From Himantopus leucocephalus (lineage: Eukaryota > Chordata > Aves > Charadriiformes > Recurvirostridae), in the NCBI GenBank assembly GCA_003993805.1, contig RSEF01000004.1, positions 20,215,437-20,279,436 of the forward strand: a stretch of DNA of 64,000 bases, in the 5' to 3' direction. The position numbers and the translations under genes were made by a program. Positions 12,425 through 23,891 of this stretch are shown one piece after another (the stretch's first letter is position 1; every line of letters begins with the position of its first letter). The notes under the pieces were generated by a model that searched no databases, was not told where the DNA came from, and was given only the letters and a program-made list of their open reading frames with translations.

Positions 12425-13060
12425 ATTTAAGGATGACTATACCATGCCAGATCACAGGTCGCAGTCGCCCAGTATCCCCCCCGTGACAGTGGCCAGTACT
12501 GGATGGACGTGAACGAGGGTGAGAAGGCAGATAGCATGTGTGGCAGTTTTTCCAGAGTATTCTCCTAGACACGAGCAACTTCTGCATTAGAGACTTCTCC
12601 AATCGGAAGGGTTGTCTTTGTAGGTAACAGTCCTTACAGGATCTCTTCTTCCATGAATATGTCCGGTCTCTTTTTGAACTTTTTTTAGACTCTCAGCACA
12701 CTCCCGTGGAAAGCAATCCCAGAGTTTAGGAAGGAACATCAGACTTCGGCTTTTCTAATTCCCTCCCTGCCTGCCTGGGCGATGCCTCTGTGCTCCTCCT
12801 GGACAACCCGCCCCTGCCCCAACCTTGCTGATTTTTGCTTTCTAACACAGTTTGGAGTTCTCTGTTCAGCCATGCTGGCTTCTGCGCTTTGGGGTGGGAT
12901 GTGCTTGTGCTCCACGGAGGTAATCCCTGAAGATTTGCCAGCTCTTGTGCTCCTATTTGCCCTTCAGAGCAGTGTCTGATAAGATCCTGCCTAACAGTTC
13001 TCTGAGAGGTTCGTAACGTGTTTAGTGTTACATATCATTTAGGCCTCTAAAGTGCAAGTA
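12425..13060 (-). mobile_element. CR1-type LINE with an internal deletion: ORF2 linker joined to ORF2 end and 3' UTR
   Basis: Read on the minus strand from about 13060, it shows degraded CR1 ORF2: LLGRILSDTALKG, then SWQIFRDYL, then KPAWLNREL, then QEEHRGIAQAGREGIRKAE ending near 12744. Directly after this, from about 12743 to 12425, comes a CR1-like C terminus and 3' UTR: a decayed counterpart of WNSLPRE...FKKRLDKFM, then motifs such as ACTGGCCACTGTCACGG and GGATACTGGGCG. The intervening reverse-transcriptase domain (over 1.5 kb in full elements) is absent. It may be one internally deleted or chimeric insertion, or two adjacent fragments of different CR1 subfamilies. Ends are approximate. 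Confidence 0.7.
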
Positions 13061-15698
13061 GTTTGGGCTTCACTCAGGTAGTTTCCTTTAATGTTGCTCC
13101 CTAAATATGCCTTTGCCTTTCTTATATCCTGATACACTCCAGAAGCTCTAGAAAAGACTAGTCTATCTGCTACCTGTAGTTGGGAAGTCTCCAGGTCCCT
13201 AATGCCCTCTGAGGGAGCTGTCGCCCAGCTGCAGTGATTAGGAGAGCAGAACATTTTCTGATACGCCAGTAGATGAAAACGAAAACTCCTCACTGATTTA
13301 AAATTTGGAGAAAATTGTTCTTTCTCTGTTTCTCTCTCATTCTTGGAAGGATTTACATTGCTGTCAGTGAGCTACACAACATTAGATTTTCATTAGCTCA
13401 TAATGAAGTTGAAGACTTGAACATCTTGCTCAAATCCATTTATTGCATCTCTGGTCCCTTCAGGGTCCACCTCAAGTCTGTACTTTCCACTTTGCTCTCC
13501 CCTCCTGCCTGTTAACCCCTGCACACCCATCTGCCTTACAGCTCGGCATAACTACTTAGTCTAACTCATCGGGTTTGGATATGAACATTACCAGCCTGTA
13601 AATGATTGTGTCAAACTCATCTAGGGACAAGGTTAATCCAAATACTAAATACAGCCATTAGACTTCTGTAAACGCTTTCTGCTTCCCTGAGCAAATACTG
13701 CAGCACAAAGGTGGCGCTTTTCACTCTCTCCATCCCTCTGCACCTCTGTTTAAATTCCAGTACCTTAATCTCGTCTTTCTTCTCCCATTGTTTTTTCCTT
13801 TACTCTGCTCCTGGCAAAGAAGTTTAGAGGCTTGCTTCTCTCCATCTTTCAGCCTTCCCGTATATCTCCGTGGCCAGCCAGTTTATTGCTTTGGGGTACG
13901 CTGCTGCTGTTGGGAAGGTGCAGCGGTGACACCCACCTGGCTCAGAACAATATATTTATAGATACAGTTGTTCTCTAGAACCTCCAGTTCTGAAAACACA
14001 TAAATACCAGTGGTACTTTGGCTGACAGGCATATTGCTTAATGGCATAGTTTCCATGAGAAAGAAATCTTAAGTGCTGAAGTAATAACAGGATTGGGACC
14101 AATGGTAACATTTTCAAGGAACTCTACCTCCCCTTCTCAGAAGTGATCTATTTACTGAGGAGGCAAAATTGAACTGTTTTTTGATGAGTTAAAGACCCAA
14201 TGTTGAAATCACTCACGACGGTGGCACTTAATTGCTCTGTGGAGCCCAGGATCTTATTTTCAGTACAACTACCTACCCTGCCCTAAGGTTTGTTCTGGAG
14301 CTTTCAACAATATTTATAACCATCTTCACAGGTTAATTGTAATGGTTTGGGGCTTTTTAAGCAGCTTCACGTCTGATACTAAAATTTGCTTTTTATATGC
14401 ATTTGAAAACATCTACTATTTTATGACAGAGGAAACAACCACATTTGTTTTCTTTTCTATACTGGTGGCTTGAGTATTTCTCATGTAATTTGTGAACGAT
14501 TTCCTCTCACGAAAAATTTGTCTCCATTTTTTAAAGCTTCATACTGCAGGATTTCCAACTTCTATTTCTTGTGTTGGCTGTCCCTTGACTGCTTTCCTTT
14601 CTACATAGTTATTTTTTGGACAAACTGTAAGCACTGTAATTTTGTTATGAGCTACCAAAACTCTATTCTATGTTGATAATTTTCCTACTATTTCTTGGAT
14701 GACACTACAGTCTATCTGAGAGCTGAATATTTCAATGAAATATATCTGTTCTTTGCAGAAGCTAATGCCAACACTTTTTTTTTTCATTTAGTAATAAACA
14801 TGTATTTTTTGCACAGAGACGGACCCAGACGTGACCTGCGGTGCCAGTCTCGAAGTCTGAATTCTTCCATGTTTCAGTCATTTATTTTCATGCTGACTTG
14901 CAGTTAGATGTTCACGCTATTTTTTCCCTGGGTTATATAATCCTTATCTAGGCAGCTGACACTGCAATCTGAGTTGCAGTGGTACTTAGCAAGGAGCGGA
15001 AAATGATTGGAATGATATGTTTTAACATTTCAGAGTCACAGGATGTTCAGCTTATGCTTCATGACTGCCGAGTAGCGTTATTGATAACAAGGGCGTTACT
15101 GAAATACTGACCCTCTTTTTAATAATACAGCAAAACCGTGCTATTATATGCTACTGTGTTTTACCAGTAGAGAATTGGAAAAATGATTTACTCCTAGGTC
15201 TAGTAAATGGGTACCATCTATTATTCAGAGAAAATCAAGTACCAAGAATTGAACCTCTTCCTTGCAATGAAATTAATGTTGCATTATCAGCTGTGTTTCA
15301 ACTTAATGTTGTTTGCTTTGATTTCACATTTGCAAAGAAGTTTGTTCACAGAGGATTTAATTTTATCTACATGATGTACAACAGGTAATGAAAGGCCAAT
15401 ATTCAACAAATACAGTAGGTGGATTCATTCTTCAACATGAGCAAGTATTTTGGCCACATATACATTTTAAAGGCAGGCAAACAGTGGCTGATAAAGAGCT
15501 TACTACAAGTCTTACCAAAGTTGCAGGTGATTCAGCAAACTGGGGCTGTTCTTACCCACACCATCTGGATTGGGGGCTATGAGCAAAATGAAATAGTTGC
15601 TTTTGAACTAAATTCTCATTTGCAGCGTGCAGAGTATGTACCCTTTCATGTGTGAAAGCCTTGAGCTCAGCCTTAATCATCCGTCACTTTATGCTGCC
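13061..15698. other. Intronic sequence
   Basis: Mostly unique. A minus-strand frame at about 13039-13293 contains IRKAKAYLG...KGN, faintly like the CR1 ORF2 linker, so the CR1 remnant may extend to about 13240; this is too weak to call. Confidence 0.45.
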
Positions 15699-16386
15699 CA
15701 GCTGGAAAGCAGCTTTGCAGAAAAGGACCTGAGGTCCTGGTGGACACCAAGTTGACTGTGAGCCAGCAAATGTGCCCTTGCCATAGAGAAAGCCAATGGT
15801 ATCCTGGGCTGCATTAGGAGAAGCATTGCAGGTTGAGAGAGGTGATCCTTTCCCTCTACTCGGCACTGGTCAGGCCACACCTGTAGAACTGTGCCCAATT
15901 CTGTGGTCCTCAGTGCAAGAGAGACATGGACATACTGGAGAGAGTCCAACAAAGGGCCATAAAAATGTTGAAGGGACTGGAGCATCTCACGTGAGTAAAG
16001 ACTGTTTAGCCCAGAGAAGAGGAGGCTTAGGGAGATCTTGCCAATCAATGTATACGATACCTGGAGGCAGGGTGCAAAGAGGATGGAGCCAGGCTCTTTC
16101 CAGTCGTGCCCAGTGACAGGACCAGAGGCAATGAGCACAAACTGAAACACAGGAGGTTACCTCTGAACATCAGGAAACACATTTTAGTGTGCGGGTGACT
16201 GAGTGACTGAGCACTGGCACAGGTTGCTAAGAGAGGCTGTGGAGTCTCCATCCTTCTGAGATATTCAGAAGCCATCTGGACATGGTCCTGGGCAACCTGC
16301 TGTAGGTGGCCCTGCTTGAGCCGGGGGGGTTGGACCAGATGACCTCCAGAGATCCCTTCCAACCTCACCCATTTTAGGATTCTGTA
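15699..16386 (+). mobile_element. CR1 LINE, 5'-truncated, 3' part of ORF2 plus 3' UTR
   Basis: The sense strand carries the hallmark avian CR1 3' segment: GAAAAGGACCTGAGGTCCTG, GTGAGCCAGCAA, AAGCCAATGGTATCCTGGG, CTGGAGAGAGTCCAACAAAG, GAGGATGGAGCCAGGCTCTT, ACTGAAACACAGGAGG, and the terminal TTGGACCAGATGACCTCC / CCCTTCCAACCTCACCC ending near GGATTCTGTA. It covers about 690 bp of the roughly 4.5-kb full element, so it is a typical dead-on-arrival 5' truncation. The ORF2 frame is broken by stops and small indels (for example EKDLR followed by frameshifts). The open frames seen on the opposite strand here are shadows of it. Confidence 0.95.
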
Positions 16387-19300
16387 CCCCTTGTGGGCCT
16401 TCACCCTCATGACCTGAATGCCGCCCTTTGCCAATGTGGGGCATGGGCATGTGTGCAGGGCTGGGGACTGTGTCCTCTGTTTGCTTTCATTTGCTCTGAA
16501 TTTTGCCACTGTTTTGTTTTTACATTTTGTAAGTGCTCTTTTGCAGTGGTGTCAGCTCGTTTGGCTGCAGTGACGTTCCTCAGTTACATGGCGTTGTCAG
16601 TCCTTGGCCTTGTGGACATTTTGGAAATTGCAAGTTATAGGTTTCCCTGTGCTAGCTCCAGGGCTTTAAAACTCAGATTAGTTCCGGGAGTTAGAACATA
16701 GCAGTCACGGTAGAAGGGTAAAGAAAGGGTCAAAATGTTTTCAGCCATGAGCGTGGGAATGGGAGAACTGAGGTGCGTGTATGGAGAACATAAAGATGGA
16801 GTCGGAACTGGCTCACTGCTGTGGAAGGGACAGAACTAAGTAGTGCCTGAGAAAGGCTCAAAAATAATTTTGAAATTGTGAATATTGCTGAACAATTTTA
16901 CGAAAGTAATAAAACTCAGTTGCTTGAAAAACTCTACATGTCAAGTTAAAACCTAGTTTTGTTGCCGTGGCTGGAGTGTGTGTTAATGCTACCCTGGGCA
17001 ATGGGCACTCCGCTCATCTGCTGAATCACAGATATTGTACTGAATTGAAGTGTAGAGTTTGAGTAGTACTTAATCAGTAATAATCACAATCAAGATTGAA
17101 TTTTAATGCAGCTTAGGATAATTAGTCATTTATCAAATGGATTTGGTTGGGGGGCATGTGAAAAGCCTGACAGCACGAAGCTGTATTCTTCTAAGTTTCA
17201 TTCAAGAGCATTTGCCAAATTATTTTAATGAGTAGCTTTTGGCCTGTAGCTCATTTGTAAATGGGTTTTGTGCAAGTCTGTGCTGGGGCACGCGTAGGTT
17301 GTGAAGGGTTTATGTTGTCAGTGGCTGATATGTTACAGTCAGAGCTGGAGTTTGAGATGTTCAGTGCTCTGAACTGATGATGTTCTGCAAAACTACTCGC
17401 ACTTTGTTTCAGCGAAGTCGTGTCCATGTGATTTGCAGCGCTGGGGTGCTGAGAGGAGATGCAGCAAAACAAAGGAGACCTGTGGAGCATTTTTGAATAA
17501 TCACTTGGATCTACTAGTTGCTGCTAAAATGAAATTTTACAAATAAGTGGGACAGATGAAGTTGTGAAAATAATTACATGAAATCAAATGAGAGAGTGCC
17601 ACAAAGGACACAGGTGGGAGTTGGAAAAGTGTTCAGAGATGTTTGAACAGATGCCCAAAGGTCACCCACGTTACCTAGCAATAAAAATACTGGGAATTAA
17701 AGAAAAAGGGTAGCGTATCCGAACAAGGGTATGCAAAAAGTACACAAGGACAAAAAGATGCTTATTTTTAAGGAATAAACATTAAGATTATTGCAGAGTG
17801 AGAGCAGCAATGTGAGATAACTGTACCCAGAAGGCTGGACAGTAAAGTGTCAGTGTGTTACTGGTGTGGAGTTTCCAGTGTCTGCTGGGCAGTAGATGTA
17901 TTTGCTGGATGAGATGTTACATGCAGTGCTCTCCGCACTCTTTCCAAGAGAAAGTTATGCCACATTTCAAAAGAAAAGCAATGTCTTCTAACAAGCAAAA
18001 AGTGAAATCGTGGTTTCAGCACCTCAGAAATGCTGGTGATCTCTCTTCTGGTCAGCTGCAACTGAATTTTTGGGGGTTTTCTACACTGGCTAGAAATGTA
18101 GCTGAAAACCTGAAGTGAACATTCACTGCAAACATGAGCCTATGCAATCCTCCTGGGTTGGGGAGAGGGTAGGTAGACAGTGCTATGAAGAAATTGGGGC
18201 AGAATGCCTTTGCATGGCCCACAAAACCCATATTATTCTTGCATAAGGCAGGTAGAAGCAATAGCAAGATCAAGGGAAAATGGGAATCAAGGGGGTGAAA
18301 TTTTCTAACCTGGTTTGAAAAGTCATTTTTTCTATTATGGGGAAAAAAGTTTTTAAGATTTTTAACTTTTTTTTGTACGCTGCATAAGATTAAAAACCAG
18401 TAAGAACTTCCTTTGCTAAATAAAATTTATTTTTTTTTCTCTATTGGAATGTTTGATGTGAGTAAACTTCCAGTGTGTTCTTCATATTTTTATTTCTCAC
18501 ATTTTTATTTAAAATATTTCATATGTAAGTTTAGTGGGTTGAATAATGTCTACTTGAAATGAAAAATTGAAAGCTACCGCTAGATAAACTCAGGGAGGTG
18601 GTGCTTTGTTTGCATTTTCCAGATATTTTCCATTTTTTCTAAATAAAAATGTGAAATGGATTCAATGCTGCAAAAACCACATGTTGTGCATTTGTTCATC
18701 TGATGGAAAATGTTATGGTGGAGCGATTTTGACCTGTTGTGAAGGAGAGGTGTGGAGACAGGCACAGAGGCGGTTTGGAGCGTGCATGTTTCTGAGGCAT
18801 CTTTCAGAAATGGTTCCAGAGAAGGCTGGAGCCTTTCCCAGGGAACCAACTCTTCAGCTGTTCAGCTAGAAAAAACACTGGACTCTTTGATTGTGTATTT
18901 ACATGGTGCTTCAAAGGACCATAGAAGACATGGCTGAGAGTTTCTAGGATTTTTATTTTTTTTAAATCATGCTCAGTGTAATTCAATTTGTCTTGCTCTG
19001 TCTTTAGAGCCACATAGGCCAAAGGCGGTGATGTGGGGTGAGGCAGGGGGAGATTAACTCGTCTCTCACTTAAAAGGAGAGATATCAAATGCACAGATGT
19101 TTTTAAATCACATTTCAGCATGTTATCTAATTTTTATGGTTAGTCATTACTGTAACTAAGTCGACAGAAAGGAAAGAGAAAATTGGTATGGCTTCTAAAA
19201 TCAATGAGCCATTAAATAGGTGACAATAATCTTGATATCAACTTAGAATATTTAATTGGCACGCAAAATACCTCTAGAGAGCATTACCATTTCAGGCTGT

Positions 19301-19616
19301 TCTCTAAATACCAAGTGTTTATACCTTGCCCATGAAGTTCAAGGCAAGCCAGCTCTCTGATGGGGTCACCGCAGCCTTTCTCTACCAGTACATGGATTTT
19401 GTTTCTTCTCTCTTGCGTTTTGCATGTGTCAGTGTTTGCTTTCATGGTTTTTTGTCTTCAGTTCTGCGTGAACAGATGGGGCCGCAGAGATGGCAATGCT
19501 GCTCTGCCAATTTATACCCACTGAGGTCTGAGCCCTTTATTTTGCGGCGTGGGATTGATTATTTCATACACTGCATTTTTGAGCGTGACTTCCATTCTCG
19601 TTGTACATAACACAGG
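16387..19616. other. Unique intronic sequence
   Basis: Between the CR1 element and the LTR. AT-rich, with T runs near 18361-18440. No gene, RNA or repeat recognised. Confidence 0.55.
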
Positions 19617-20193
19617 TGTCATGGTTTAACCCCAGCCAGCAACTCAGATCATGCAGCCGCTCCCTTACTTTTCCCAGTTGGGATGGGGGCGAGAATCGGA
19701 AGGGTAAAAGTGAGAAGAACTCGAGGGTTGAGATAAAGACAGTTTAATAGGTAATGCAAAAGCCAGGCATGCAAGCGAAGCAAAACAAGGAATTCATTCA
19801 CCGCTTCCCATCGGCAGGCAGGTGTTCATCCAGGAAAGCAGGGCTCCATCAAGCACAACGCTTACTTGGGAAGACAAAACACCATAACTCGAACATCCCC
19901 CCCTCTCTTCTTCTTCCCCCAGCTTTATATACTGAGCATGATGTCATATGGCATGGAATATTCCGTTGGTTAGTTGGGGTCAGCTGTCCCGGCTGTGTCT
20001 CCCCCCAAGTGCTTGTGCACCCCCAGCCTATTCACTGGTGGGGTTGGGTGAGGAGTAGGAAAGGCCTTGAGCGCTTAGCAACAACCAAAACCATTGGTGC
20101 ATTACCAACACTATTCACATCCCAAATCCACAACATAGCAGTACACCAGCTGTTAGTAAAAAAGTCAACCCCATCCCAGCTGAAACCATGACA
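19617..20193 (-). mobile_element. Solo LTR of an avian endogenous retrovirus
   Basis: A 577-bp unit begins TGTCATGGTTT and ends AAACCATGACA, so it has the TG...CA ends and an 11-bp terminal inverted repeat. Orientation comes from the minus strand: a TATA box (TATATAAAGC, complement of 19922-19931) precedes a polyadenylation signal ATTAAA (complement of 19743-19748), followed by the CTGTCTTTATCTCAACCC tract common in bird LTRs of this type. It resembles LTRs of the zebra-finch TguLTR5-like group, from memory. No gag, pol or env sequence flanks it, so it is a solo LTR formed by LTR-LTR recombination. The immediate flanking hexamers (CACAGG left, GCAGAT right) do not match, so no target-site duplication is recognisable. 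Confidence 0.9.
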
Positions 20194-20369
20194 GCAGATA
20201 ACAGCATCTCCATTGCTGTCTCAGAGAGTGGTCTTTGTACCTTGGCTGTGAGCAACAGCTTGGGTTTGCTTTTCTGGTTGGTTTGCTTTCATTTTTCCCC
20301 GTCGATGTTCTTTTTTTGTTCCGAGTGCCACCTGTAATAATATCTTTTCTTTTTTAGAGTCAGTGTGTT

Positions 20370-20600
20370 CAGCCATGGGCTGGGAACCGCTCAAAGGAGC
20401 CGCTGCTCTTTCTCTTCCCGTCTCGGAAGGGCACTGGAAAGCAGCCGTGCCCACAGAGGGTGCTCAGCATCGCTGCTGGCACTGAGCGGGGAGCAGGCAG
20501 CTCCTGCACCCTTCCCTGGGCTGAGTGTGGGTCCCTCCTCGCGCTCAGCTGGATCCCTTCCCAAGAGGAGGAGAGCCCAAGCGGTGGCTCCACTGCTGTC
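20370..20600. other. GC-rich patch right of the LTR
   Basis: Locally raised GC with some CpGs, starting about 180 bp after the LTR. Overlapping open frames on both strands have no recognisable domain. No exon signals were found. Confidence 0.4.
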
Positions 20601-23600
20601 ACCTCTCCCCTCCGTTGAGGGCTTCAGAAATCAGTTTCTTACTGTCTATATCAGCTCTGAGCTTTGACCAGCCGTATGGGTGCAGCCCTCATCTCTGCCT
20701 TTCCCATACCCAGAGCCTAAGGGGGGCGCGTTCTGCTGCCTTGGGCTGAGCGTGCTTTGTCGTTGCCTATGTCAGGAGATCGCCCAGCCCTCAGGAACTT
20801 TTCAGGCACTTCACCACATGTCTTACTGTAATTTTTTGTTTTATGTTCTCAAATGTGTTTCCACGGTGTGTTTGATGTTACAGGAAAAACATCTAGAGAA
20901 AGAAAAATATGACAAAGTAATGGGATGGCAAATAGAGGCAGAAAAGTGTGGCCTGGCTTGCGCAGACAGAGCGGGTTGAATCGAGGGTACGTGAATCACT
21001 TTACCTGGTGGCCTGGCCAAGTAGGATTTTTGCATTGTGTTTGAGAGCAAGTGCCATCTGAGATTGTTTCCTGCTCTTGATTTTTGCATTGTTGTTCCCG
21101 TTTAATTAAAAATTAGGTTTATATTAATAGTAATTGTGTTTTTCATATTGTTCTTATTTGTAGTATTGTGAGTGTATCTTACGGTCCCTAGTAGTCCTCT
21201 TCTAGGAATGAGACAGGACAACGTAAACAGGACTCACAACTGAAATCACATGCAATTGACATTGATACTTTCCCCCCAGAAAATAAGAATTTAAATGTCT
21301 CAAAAATGTTTACATGGAGATAGACAAAAATACGTTATGGAAAAACCAAATCACATAAATGAAACATTATATTTCATTCTCCTCTGATGCTGAATTTTCA
21401 AAGCCTTTCCCCCTTGCCCTGAAAGCATTTTCTCATGTGTTTGTTGTGCTCTGTTGTTGAAAATCTACCCTGGGAACATGCAGCACCCCTTTATTAAGTT
21501 GCCAAATGATTTTAGCAATCTTATTTTCCACATCTGGTTTTTAAACCTCTTTGAAAAGCAGCCAGGCCTGTGAAAAGAAGTCATGAATTGCAAATGTACG
21601 TGTCTCTGAAAGTTACCTCACATTTTTAAACCTAGCACTGCTGCTCTGGCGCGGTGCAAACAATGACTCTACTGAGTTACTCTGGCAGCAGCCCGGCGCT
21701 GGTGGATGGCTGCGCACAGCTGTAGAGTACTGCGCTGTGCGACCAGAAGTGGCACAGGTAGGAAAATTCACTGCGAAGGGCATCTCTGGTTAAGTGCCCA
21801 TCTGCTGGAGGAGCCGTATAGGCTTGTTGCTTTTAGCATCTGTTTCTCTTGCTTCTTCTATTCTCTCCCCGGTCTTCTCAGGGAAGCTTTTTAGCTGCTT
21901 TTTTTTTTTCTGATGCTAAACAAATGCTAACTGTTTAAAGTAAAGGACCAGCTCAACAATATTTTCAAGTATGAGTCCTTCATGTCCAACAAACTCGTTT
22001 TCTTGCCTTGTTGTGAGAAGATAAGATGGTGGCCAGTCAGCCCCAGAAACACAGAAGACATGTATGGTCCCAAGCCCTCTCTGTCACCACGGAGCAGCAA
22101 AGGAACAAGATGTAGGGCCTGAAAAACCCAAACTTCAGGTGAAGTGACGTGCTGACCACCTCTGGCTGCCTGCCCAGAACTGAGACGAGCGCAAGCCTTC
22201 CTCCTTGCAGAGCTGAGTGTTGTGCCTTTTTCGTATGTTAGGACAAAGACATTGCTTCTCCACTTGCTGTGGTCTGTTGTGTGATATAAAGCTGTGCTGT
22301 GGCTGGTAGATGATTCATTAAACTGCAACCATAAGAACCAAAACTCTCAAGGTCTGAAAGAAGCTTTGACCTATTTATTACTGTACAGAGGTTACTAGTA
22401 CTGTACAATTAGTAGTAGCATGTACATTAGCAATTAAGAAGTCAGGGAAGTGTAGACATGAACAATAGACCATCTGTTTGACAGAAATAACTATTAGGAT
22501 CAGTATGAATTTAGATGCTTCTTTACTACTTCAACCGCTGTAATGACTAACGTTCTTGTGGTAAAATTGCCTCGTTAGCTAATGAAAATTCTTTGGGAAA
22601 ACCCCAGGAAGAACACTTGTGAAGTACTAGGCAAAAATTAAATATTGATTATTTTTAATGCATCAAATTAAACTTAATCATACTCTAGGAAATACATAAC
22701 GTTTCCCAGAAATAATTGAAATCCCACTGCTGTTTTCTGTACAAGGTGATTTCATACTGAAATGAGTTGCAGTACAATAGAAGCTACCGCTAACTTATAA
22801 TTTGTGAAATTCAAAAAGCGTTAGCATATCATTTAGATAATGAAACCTTTATACCCATCTAGATTTGTAAGTACCAACTTGAGCGAAGGAAATGCTATTT
22901 CAGTGCTATTATATTAAATTATATACATTTGCTGGGGGGGGTTAGATGGCTGTATGTTTAATTTACAAGCTTTTCATTCCAAGCTTTTCATTTATTCTTA
23001 GCAATTTAGGAAACCATAGTTTTAAAAACTACTGATAGTAGTGTTAAAATCAAGTGCATATTCAAAGGGCTGACCAAAGTCTAAATGTAGTAGTAGTCAA
23101 TCAATATGAATCATTTTCTAGACACTTTTAATAACTATTTTTTCTGAATGTTTTAATTGCACATTCCTCTTATGAACCACCATCACTCTCCCCTCTTCCC
23201 CATTTAAAATAGAACCATCTGATTTAGGGGCAGCAGCCAAACATCGCACTGCAAGCGAAGGGAAGAGGGAGGAGAGAAGCAAACAGCGGTCACTGGCTGT
23301 GGCAGTGCTGGCGAGAGGTGTGCCAGCCCGGGTCCCGACACGTGGTCTTTCATGGAAAGCTAAACTGTTGGTACCATTCAGCTCCACCATCTGTTGAGGA
23401 CTTACTGCTTGTGGGTCACCACAGAGCAGCTTCGAGGTCTGGCTTACCCGTCCTGTGCCAGGATGAGTCCGGGAGGTGCTGCCCGAATGTTGCGGAGGGG
23501 GCACATCTGGCTCCCAGAGGCTGCGGTAGTGGCGCTGTGAGGCTCGTGGCCACCAAGAAGCCTTTATGGTGCTGCCATCTGCCCTGTCCCAGCAGCCAGC

Positions 23601-23629
23601 CATCTCCCCATCCTGCCACATGGCCTTAC
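20601..23629. other. Unique intronic sequence with an AT-rich, repeat-free core
   Basis: 22330-23110 is especially AT-rich with TAATTA-type motifs and no recognised repeat, the kind of stretch in which conserved non-coding elements occur, though conservation cannot be judged from one sequence. G8 near 22933 is a homopolymer. Confidence 0.4.
22966..22993. repeat. 14-bp tandem duplication
   Basis: CAAGCTTTTCATTC followed at once by CAAGCTTTTCATTT: two adjacent copies of a 14-bp unit, with a mismatch only at the last base. Confidence 0.7.
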
Positions 23630-23891
23630 CGGTAAATGGTATTTACCGCTCGGTAAATACAGGATTGCTAGGGACAGTTGACACCATTTTGATCAGTATT
23701 TTTCAGCGCGATGGGGTAGTCTTACAGGCAACTTTGGAAAGCATCTGTGAAAGATAATATGTTTCCATATATTGTGCATGGAAGTCTGTGCTTGGAAAGT
23801 ATTAGGAGTGCAGAACCGAAAAAATATATAATTTAAAATTGAAAAACACTGTTCTGTCTTTAAAAGCCTTCATGGTAAATACCATTTACCG
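23630..23891. repeat. 262-bp segment bounded by an 18-bp perfect inverted repeat (MITE-like)
   Basis: CGGTAAATGGTATTTACC at 23630-23647 is the exact reverse complement of GGTAAATACCATTTACCG at 23874-23891. Each arm is itself nearly palindromic (GGTAAAT-3 nt-ATTTACC). A further GGTAAATAC lies just inside the left arm at 23652-23660, and TTACCGGTAA overlaps the left edge. The segment has no coding capacity. The layout suggests a non-autonomous DNA transposon, but no matching target-site duplication is visible, so a repeated regulatory motif is also possible. Confidence 0.55.

Noticed and set aside
15689..16509. Two minus-strand open frames of about 150 codons
   Set aside because: They are mostly or partly antisense to the CR1 element at 15699-16386 and are shadows of it.
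23118..23621. 167-codon minus-strand open frame
   Set aside because: Composition is explained by a GC-rich stretch; the peptide shows no recognisable family or motif and overlaps open frames on the other strand.
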